Source: Paulinella micropora
Lineage: Eukaryota > Cercozoa > Imbricatea > Euglyphida > Paulinellidae
Assembly (NCBI GenBank): GCA_019918135.1
Contig: WBZZ01006334.1
Coordinates: 1-64,000 of the forward strand
DNA length: 64,000 nucleotides
Reading direction: 5' to 3'
The position numbers and the translations under genes were made by a program. A model generated the notes under the pieces. That model searched no databases. It saw only the letters and a list, made by a program, of their open reading frames with translations, and was not told the origin of the DNA. Shown here piece by piece: positions 58,901 to 64,000 of this stretch. Each line of letters opens with the position of its first letter. Position 1 is the stretch's first letter.

Positions 58901-59806
58901 GATTGCTGTTGAGCTGTTAAAATTTAAAACATTATTTGTCAATGTCATTCCACCACCTGTTGTTGGAGCAAAAAGTATAGAAGAACCGACAATAGTTAGT
59001 GGATAGCCCGTTGCTCCACCTGCCTCCGACGAATAAATAGAACCCATATTATTGTTGTAATTGAAGAATAATTTGCCTGTGTTTAATGGATTTGAGTCTT
59101 TTACTGCCACATAAGTAGTAAATATTTTGTTTCCTGTTATTGTTTGGTCGCCTGTTAGTTTAACGACTGCGGTATCAAGAGCAGAAACATCAATACCATC
59201 AACATTACCAACATTTGCTACATTAAAACCCCCCATATTTAAATCTCCAAACATCATAGCGAGACCATCCAATCTTAGAAAAGGTGAAGCAACATTTCTC
59301 CATTGACCTGTGCTATAAATGAGTAGTTGGTTATCGGCGGGTGTGCCTGTTATGATTACATCACTTAAAGCATCTATTGATTTAGTTGCTATCCTTGTGT
59401 CAAAATCTGTATTAGCCCTTGCTGTGGTGTAGTATAAGTTAGTTCCTTCTGTTAAGTTGGTTGTGCTCTTTGTTGCTAATTGAGTGTCAAACCTAGCATT
59501 AGTATAATATAAATTGGTGCCTTCTGCTAGGTTCGTGGTTGATTTAGTGGTTAGTCGCGCATCAAACCTACCATCAGTATAGTATAGATTAGTGCCTTCT
59601 TTTAAGTCCGTTGTTGATTTTAAAGACAACCTCGCATCAAATCGTCCGTCGGTGTAATAAAGATTTACGGGGTCAGCATCTTCTGGCACCCTATCTGTGT
59701 ATAAGCCCACTATGTTTGTGTTGGTAAGGTCTAAGTTTTTAATATCTAGACTATCAACTGCTATTTCTGATAAACCTAGTAAGGATTTATAGGATGAACC
59801 TGCCAT
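55907..59806 (-). CDS. long fibre protein with S74-type intramolecular chaperone
   Basis: 1299 residues. The N-terminal part has four tandem NLYYTDGRFDARL-type repeats (about residues 47-130). The middle repeats VVKLTGDQTIAGNKKF and related units that form a trimeric beta-fibre. The last 140 residues read YSDRRKKEDIKDC...GLIAQELEEIL, the peptidase S74 (endosialidase chaperone) domain that folds phage tail-fibres and then cleaves itself off. It probably makes a capsid-vertex spike for host attachment. Phage-like repeats with strong internal homology suggest transfer or modular growth. Confidence 0.8.
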   Translation of the reverse strand: MAGSSYKSLLGLSEIAVDSLDIKNLDLTNTNIVGLYTDRVPEDADPVNLYYTDGRFDARLSLKSTTDLKEGTNLYYTDGRFDARLTTKSTTNLAEGTNLYYTNARFDTQLATKSTTNLTEGTNLYYTTARANTDFDTRIATKSIDALSDVIITGTPADNQLLIYSTGQWRNVASPFLRLDGLAMMFGDLNMGGFNVANVGNVDGIDVSALDTAVVKLTGDQTITGNKIFTTYVAVKDSNPLNTGKLFFNYNNNMGSIYSSEAGGATGYPLTIVGSSILFAPTTGGGMTLTNNVLNFNSSTAISGLPAPFYDGDASTKAYTDTKLAKDGTTAMTGSLNMGGFNITNVNLVDGIDVSAIDTAVVKLTGDQTIAGTKTFSNIINASAGIDMKSQSITNVNLVDGVDVSTLDTSVVKLTGDQTIAGNKKFTSTIEVRGATAPTAFDGIGIAFDTATNIGEIVAQKIATAGYYPIQITGSYVDLYAGDNVIATATGTTLSLNNRKITNLATPTATTDGANKTYVDTLDGQNVKLTGNQTIAGIKTYSSGVEITGNSINATTKGTFVVFNSTANIGSIASLDMKTATYYNFEISAKKISFIIDGTIVGWVNASGLDCNSSKIANLGTPTLSTDGATKGYADTLDGQNVKLTGDQTITGIKIFNGSRNDVRALNLLSQADFNNVDIINGGNITYNGARILNQNGGDIFFSQTSGDYQYFLFTLNTASSGTADQRGYVFTNVASDVKGAGLYISKLLDNKSASSDIVRFNNAGGMRFYGALDMNSNNITNGGTITGTTLTATAGISTTTITASDKITTASGKPIIIGNTTKGAGATGGLELYGTASNIGGAHLQAITTADAYPTFQQLNWAHDNVNLSFDAYFDGTNWKSSHSGSNFLIQKGGKLAFYYKSGITAGSNISFTEAMNISTAGLLTANAGITYTGTLTSATNTSGAKIGVQGATDGTNAKGIFLWDTTNTSWGIYAASGGASKSLANGTAVSGNDFSSYSFRFRVANDATMGFVWENSAEQLLMSLNGANGTLWTKGLITANAGITYTGTLTTASASTNGAKIAIQGQTDGTNARGIFMWDIGDSAWGIYMSQSGASKSLSGGTAPAGGVGGGLTSYAIRFRVNNSSTSGFIWENGSNTALMSLKASDGQLWVLSNPIQYSDRRKKEDIKDCLGLDFINKLNPVCYRMIDDKKKCRTGLIAQELEEILKEMDMLDFGGFIKETIMVPCPKQRAEYELKGVSVKPEDVKCIDSGDVGYGIGYCEFIAPLIKAVQQLSEKINNITNDIADLKKQLAENNAT

Positions 59807-59849
59807 ATTCGTATATTAAGCAAAAAAATATTTTAATATCTAATTATAT

Positions 59850-60497
59850 TTAAAACCCAATTGATTTTAGACCTATATATGTATCCATATAATTAATATG
59901 CTTTTGTGTCTTAAAATGATGAGATTTATCATTTTCTAAATAAAACGAACCACATCCGCACTCAATTCTTATTTTATTTTTTTCTCTCCATTCTTTATTT
60001 TTTCTTTTAAGTTCCTCTTTATTTTCTTCCCTCCAAGTTTTTGCTTTTTCTTTGTTGTTATCTCTGTATTTCTTTTTGGTGATTTTGACTTTTTCTTGAT
60101 TTAAATGATGATATAATTTTTGATGAGTAATTATTTCGTCTTTTTTAACTAAATAATATTCTCTCTGCTTTCTAGATATTTCGTTTTTATTATCTACATA
60201 ATATTCTCTTCCTGTCCTTCTTGCTATGATTTTATTAACACAATTTTCTGTCTGTCTAATTATTTCACCTTCTCTCCTTTCTAATTCATATTTATTATTA
60301 CAAGGACATTCTTCAATTAATTCAATATAGTTATCATCATATTTTATTATTTCTTTTGATGAACTATCTCCTCGCTTTAAATTGACTCTATGTAAATATA
60401 ACCTTTTATGTAGAGGTTGAGTTGTTGAACCTATGTAAATCTGATCTGTCTGGTGAGACCTTATTGAATAAATCTTTCCTTGCTTATAGTCTGGCAT
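59850..60497 (-). CDS. GIY-YIG nuclease with C-terminal zinc finger
   Basis: 215 residues. KIYSIRSHQTDQIYIGSTTQPLHKR gives the GIY-YIG core with Arg, and EIIRQTENCVNK the Glu helix. A Lys/Glu-rich linker of repeated YY.KNK.EI units joins it to IECGCGSFYLENDKSHHFKTQKH, a C-x-C...H...H finger like that in the 76-residue protein. A homing-type or accessory endonuclease, oriented toward the fibre gene. Confidence 0.8.
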   Translation of the reverse strand: MPDYKQGKIYSIRSHQTDQIYIGSTTQPLHKRLYLHRVNLKRGDSSSKEIIKYDDNYIELIEECPCNNKYELERREGEIIRQTENCVNKIIARRTGREYYVDNKNEISRKQREYYLVKKDEIITHQKLYHHLNQEKVKITKKKYRDNNKEKAKTWREENKEELKRKNKEWREKNKIRIECGCGSFYLENDKSHHFKTQKHINYMDTYIGLKSIGF

Positions 60498-60612
60498 TGT
60501 CGCTTTATGTATATTTTTGTCTTTATCTTTATATGGAATTAATTTATATTGAGATTGTCAAATATCAATTAATTATTAAAAAAATACTAAAATATATTAA
60601 TCTTAGTATAAA

Positions 60613-61131
60613 ATGCCGTCAGCAGAAGCAAGTCGTAAGAATTGGGGTAGTGCTGTGGAAGGAATAAAAGCGAAAGCGAAACAACGAAAGATGGAGCATG
60701 CTAAAAATGTATTAGCACAATACCGAAATGCTGTAAAGCAAGAAGACGAAGATATGGAGGAACGAATAAAACAAATTGAAGAAAAGAACTTGGCTAAGGA
60801 TATTATTACTGAACAAGATAATGATAGCCCAGATGAGAAGAGTGATAGTGAAGATGAAATTGACTTTACTGACATACTCGCAGAAAAGATGGCGAAAATG
60901 AAAATCAAGAGAGCGAAAGCAGAGAGTAAGAGGGTGAAGCAAAAAAAGAAACTAGTGGTTGAACAAGAGGAGAGTGAAAGTAGTGAGAGTGAAAGTGAAG
61001 AAGAGATGCAAAAGCCAAAGAAAGGGAAGGGTAAAAAGTCAAATATATCCGTTAATGTTTATAATCAATCTGAAAAGGTAAATAAGAAAGAAAAAAATAA
61101 TGATATTGAAAAATGTTTCTTAAAATTTTAA
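60613..61131 (+). CDS. highly charged coiled-coil protein
   Basis: 172 residues, MPSAEASRKNWGSAVEGIKA, alternating Lys- and Glu-rich helices, an acidic serine block (ESESSESESEEE), then a basic Lys/Gly tail. No domain recognised. It ends eight bases before the integrase ATG in the same direction, so it probably shares a transcript and may be an integrase partner or DNA-binding accessory. Confidence 0.55.
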   Translation: MPSAEASRKNWGSAVEGIKAKAKQRKMEHAKNVLAQYRNAVKQEDEDMEERIKQIEEKNLAKDIITEQDNDSPDEKSDSEDEIDFTDILAEKMAKMKIKRAKAESKRVKQKKKLVVEQEESESSESESEEEMQKPKKGKGKKSNISVNVYNQSEKVNKKEKNNDIEKCFLKF

Positions 61132-61138
61132 CTATATA

Positions 61139-62167
61139 ATGCCCGATTTAGACCATAAGCACACAATTATTAATACACAGAATGCGGAATATCTCCAACA
61201 TGTTGGAGATAAGGGTCAACTTGAGGACACACCAACTGGAGAAACAAAAAAGACAAAAGAAGAAGAAGCACTTGAAATTCACCACCAGAAAAAGAACCCA
61301 AAAATATGGAACACGATATGGGTTGATAAACCACTAGACCAAGTTTTCTTAGACTTAGCGGATATGAGTAAGATAAAAGATAAGAAAGGCAATAAGGGCT
61401 ATGCTTGGATGCTCGTTTGGATAGATTGTCATAGCCGATTTTTAATAATCATTCCGCTAAAAAATAAAACAGCGAAAGAAGTATATTATGCTTTGAAATC
61501 TATACCTTATAAACCAAAGTCAATTACAACTGACAGCGGAGGAGAATATAAAGGTGCTACTCGTGATTATTTTATTGAAAATGGAATTAAACACGATGTC
61601 GTTGAAGTAGGAGATCACAGAGCACTTGCGGTTGTTGATAGAGTTATAAGAAGTATTAGAAGGTGGTTGGATTTATTATTTGAAACTAATCGTAATTTCG
61701 ACTGGGTTAGTTATATTCAAGACTTAGTCAATGCTTGCAATCATAAAGTTCATAGAGGGATACAAGCCAAACCAGTAGATGTCTTTGCTAGAAGAGACAA
61801 AAATAAACAGACAATAACACGTGATAATTTAATTGATGACTATAGCATAGGCGATAGTGTAAGAAAAGAAAATAAAAGGAATGTTTTTTCAAAGGGCGGA
61901 AAGACTTTCAGCAAAATTATTTATAAAGTCAAAGGTAGGAAAGGGTTTAAAATCATATTAAATAACGATGAGTTGGTAAGCCCCCGTGATTTATTAAAAA
62001 CTGATTTTGATAAACCTGTTGATGAAGAAAAAGATATGAAGGAGCAGACCAAAGAAGTTATTAAAGAAAAAAAGACAAAAGAATTACTTAAGAGGGAAGA
62101 CATTCAACCAGAGAATATTAAAACGAGTAAAAGAGAGAGGAAGGCGAAGGTAATATTGGATTTATAG
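61139..62167 (+). CDS. rve-type (retroviral-like) integrase
   Basis: 342 residues. An N-terminal extension holds the palindrome-encoded EYLQHVGDK (17-25). The RNase-H-fold core shows QVFLDLADM (first acidic motif, about 72), WIDCHSRFLIIIPLKNKTA, ITTDSGGEYKG (about 132) and ALAVVDRVIRSIRRWL (last helix). The C-terminal domain (GDSVRKENKRNVFSKGGKTFS...YKVKGRKGFKIIL) resembles the SH3/chromo-like tails of Polinton integrases. It should insert the element with 6-bp duplications. The gene borders the right terminal repeat. Confidence 0.9.
   Translation: MPDLDHKHTIINTQNAEYLQHVGDKGQLEDTPTGETKKTKEEEALEIHHQKKNPKIWNTIWVDKPLDQVFLDLADMSKIKDKKGNKGYAWMLVWIDCHSRFLIIIPLKNKTAKEVYYALKSIPYKPKSITTDSGGEYKGATRDYFIENGIKHDVVEVGDHRALAVVDRVIRSIRRWLDLLFETNRNFDWVSYIQDLVNACNHKVHRGIQAKPVDVFARRDKNKQTITRDNLIDDYSIGDSVRKENKRNVFSKGGKTFSKIIYKVKGRKGFKIILNNDELVSPRDLLKTDFDKPVDEEKDMKEQTKEVIKEKKTKELLKREDIQPENIKTSKRERKAKVILDL
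61191..61210. repeat. dispersed 20-bp palindrome (in integrase gene)
   Basis: ATCTCCAACATGTTGGAGAT, identical to the copy in the ATPase gene, read in frame as part of EYLQHVGDK. Confidence 0.95.
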
Positions 62168-62170
62168 AAT

Positions 62171-62198
62171 AAGTTGAATTATTTTTTTAATTCAACTT
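62171..62198. terminator. hairpin AAGTTGAATT/AATTCAACTT
   Basis: Stem of 10 bases immediately after the integrase stop, with a T-rich loop. The interval to 62,482 holds no gene. Another inverted pair (GGTGGTGGCGG near 62,201 and CCGCCACC near 62,313) could shape a larger loop near the element end. Confidence 0.55.
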
Positions 62199-62482
62199 AA
62201 GGTGGTGGCGGAGTATTTTAAGTGAATTCACACGGGAAAAAAATGGCAACGATTGAAAATGGATGGAAAAAATAAGCCAAGTAGGACAAAATGGTAATAG
62301 TTGATGATAATACCGCCACCATACACCTAGGAGCACTGGTCAAAAAGCCCACCTCCCAAATTTCGTCGTGGACAACTTTTCGTTTTTCAGAACGAAGTAT
62401 TATTAGTCATAATCAGATATATCTCAAACAACAATAATGAACGAGGATGATAATGAAAGTAATAGGCACTAAATATATAATC

Positions 62483-62636
62483 TAGGGGGCTCTTTGGGGT
62501 GTAAATCTCCGACATGTCGGAGATAGGGTGCTCTTGTATTGATTGTGCGGGAGATAGCGAAGGAAGCCGAATTCTTTTTTAAAGTGTCATTTTGAGGGCA
62601 CGAAAAATGACCTTAAAAAAAGGATATTATACTACT
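62483..62636 (-). repeat. right terminal inverted repeat
   Basis: 154 bp, reverse complement of 41,434-41,587 with one mismatch. Confidence 0.95.
62505..62524. repeat. dispersed 20-bp palindrome (right TIR copy)
   Basis: ATCTCCGACATGTCGGAGAT, perfect palindrome; part of the right terminal repeat. Confidence 0.95.
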
Positions 62637-62642
62637 GACGAC
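62637..62642 (+). repeat. target site duplication GACGAC (right)
   Basis: Matches 41,428-41,433; borders the last base of the element. Confidence 0.95.
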
Positions 62643-64000
62643 GGCAGCTTCTTGCCCGCGTGGCGCTTCGGCGCGGGCGACTTCCTCTTTCACGCCACGC
62701 TGGCCGACCAGTCGTCGCCGCCAAATACACAGCCCGGCAGTTGCGACTACAACTTCACCGTGGAGCCGGCCTACGACGTTCCGGCGTTGCAGTCGCTCGT
62801 GCTGTCCTTCTCGGTGTCGCGCCTCGGCAACGAATTCAGGGGTACCGTGTCCTACGTCACGGCCGCCAACTACCCGTACGTCGGCGCCGTAGGCGCCAAT
62901 GTACTGTCGGCCGGCAACGTCAGCAACGTGTCAATTGCAAGCGCCACCGACGCTTCGCCCTTAAACTGCGACAGCTCGCTGGCGCGCCAGTCCTCGTACG
63001 ACGGGCTGTGCTTCCAGTACTACGAGGCCGCCTTTGTGCTCGGCACGTGCGACCCCGTGCAAACGACCATCACGGTGCCGCACGACACCAGCTGCGCGGG
63101 CATGACACAGGCTCTCAGCCACATCGCCGGCGGCTGCGCCGTCACGGCCGTGCGCGAGGTAGAGCTGGCCTTTGCGGCGCAGGAGTTCTGTGCCATCGAG
63201 CTGGCCAGCAACAGCCTGCGGGGCGGCGCGCTGCCCGTCAACGAGTCGTACGCGCTGCAGCTGATGGCGCAGCTGGCCGGGTCCACGACGTTGCAGCTCG
63301 ACGCGGCCGACATCGCGACCACGACCGTGTTTTTCGCGCACAGCAATCAATCGACGGCGGTCACGCGCCTGTGCTTCGTCGGCTACGTCAGGTCCGGCCA
63401 GGACGTGATCGTCAGCAAGGTCACGCTGAACGAGCAGGCGGGGCTCGACTTCCTCATCAACGGCACTACTTATGTCGCCGAAAACTTCACCGTGCTGCAG
63501 CCCGACGCGCCCGTGAGCAACGTCGTGGTGCTGTGCGCCGACCTGCCCGTCCCCGACTACAACTCCACCGAGGTGCTGGTGCAGCTCAGTTTCAACGTGG
63601 CCGTGGAGTACCTGGGCGTCAACGGCCGGCGCCGCCGCACGGTCCTGGCGCTGCCAACCGGCCCGGGCCATGCGGGTGTCACGCGGTGGGCACCCCCTGA
63701 ACCGACATTACCCGCCTGGTACAACCGGCTGCCCAGCCGCCGCCGCACGGCCGCGGCCGCCGAGGGGGAGCCGGGCTACGCCGGGGCGCTCTCGCAGCGG
63801 GAGACGTTCGCCCTGACGATCGTCGGCAACGGTGCTGGCGACGTCGAGCCGCCGCCGGCGGAGGCGGTCGTGAAGAAGTCGCCGCAACTCGGCTGGAAGG
63901 AAATCGTCTGCGGCGCGGCCGCGGCCGTTGGCGTGCTCTTGATCCTGGGCGCCGGCTTTTGGTACTGGCACCGTGCACGCAAGCCCGAAGGTTCGAGCGA
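62643..64000 (+). CDS. HYR-domain membrane protein, part 2 (C-terminal)
   Basis: Open frame from the right target duplication past the window end, beginning GSFLPAWRFGAGDFLFHATLAD, in the phase expected from the left part after allowing for the duplicated hexamer. The ectodomain is beta-rich with paired Cys and N-glycosylation sites (NVSNVS, NGTT, NFTV). Near 63,905-63,972 IVCGAAAAVGVLLILGAGFW is a single membrane segment, followed by HRARKPEGSS, a basic cytoplasmic stop-transfer tail. It is therefore a type I surface protein, probably adhesive. The inserted element disrupts this copy. Confidence 0.75.

Larger units (their letters stand above)
41434..62636 (+). mobile_element. Polinton/Maverick-type element, looks whole
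   Basis: 21,203 bp, AT-rich in a GC-rich host. It has 154-bp terminal inverted repeats starting AGTAGTATAATATCC with one mismatch between ends, and a 6-bp target duplication. The full hallmark set is present: protein-primed polB, rve integrase, HerA/FtsK ATPase, adenain/Ulp1-like protease, double-jelly-roll capsid, penton-like protein. Accessory genes are a fibre with an S74-type end, GIY-YIG nuclease and zinc proteins. No break was noticed in the main genes. The near-identical ends and intact genes point to a young insertion. Confidence 0.95.

Noticed and set aside
62660-63700. 346-codon Arg-rich plus frame and its minus partner opposite the HYR C-terminal part
   Set aside because: The frame at phase 62,637 gives a coherent ectodomain, membrane helix and tail; the others are GC shadows.
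1-64000. tRNA, rRNA or other structured RNA genes
   Set aside because: I looked for tRNA arms and conserved rRNA words by eye and found none; a covariance-model scan would be needed for certainty.

Overview
The window looks like nuclear DNA of a GC-rich unicellular eukaryote, perhaps a stramenopile or another protist (weakly supported). It has GT-AG introns, F-box/LRR genes, a RhoGEF-like gene, a histone H3-like gene, a hyalin-repeat (HYR) membrane protein, long G/C and CA/TG tracts, and two integrated elements of different base composition. All functions are read from translated sequence by eye; no database search was possible.

Layout. (1) 1-7.8 kb: microsatellites and hairpin minisatellites, then a broken protease/scaffold-like gene resembling herpesvirus/mirusvirus capsid-maturation proteases, a divergent histone H3-like gene and a broken RhoGEF (DH-PH)-like gene. 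(2) About 7.8-10.3 kb: a broken Ty1/copia fossil. (3) 10.28-32.89 kb: a giant imperfect palindrome, two nearly identical arms of about 10.4 kb around a 1.8 kb spacer. Each arm carries a zinc-repeat/nuclease fusion gene, an F-box/LRR gene, three sizeable genes of unknown function and two small ORFs. (4) 32.75-39.27 kb: an intron-containing PD-(D/E)XK nuclease, two degraded F-box/LRR genes, an RPB5-like RNA polymerase subunit gene and a capsid-like fragment. (5) 39.27 kb to the end: a HYR-domain single-pass membrane protein gene split by an inserted element.

The inserted element, 41,434-62,636 (21,203 bp, AT-rich), is a Polinton/Maverick-type element that looks whole. It has 154-bp terminal inverted repeats differing at one position and a perfect 6-bp target duplication (GACGAC). 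It carries protein-primed DNA polymerase B, rve integrase, HerA/FtsK-type ATPase, Ulp1/adenain-like protease, double-jelly-roll major capsid, a minor-capsid (penton-like) protein, a small basic core-like protein, a long fibre ending in an intramolecular chaperone, a GIY-YIG nuclease and small zinc-binding proteins. Replication and integration genes lie at the two ends on the plus strand; the virion module runs on the minus strand between them.

Most notable: a 20-bp palindrome (ATCTCCRACRYGTYGGAGAT) recurs at least nine times in this element, in both terminal repeats and inside several reading frames, and gives two unrelated proteins (ATPase and integrase) the same nine-residue insert. A second dispersed motif also occurs both between and within genes. 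In the flanking DNA, the protease/scaffold, histone, RPB5, nuclease and capsid-like genes together hint at a relic of a large DNA virus of the mirus/herpes type; this is an inference. The palindrome's breakpoints fall within a few bases of one site in the nuclease gene.
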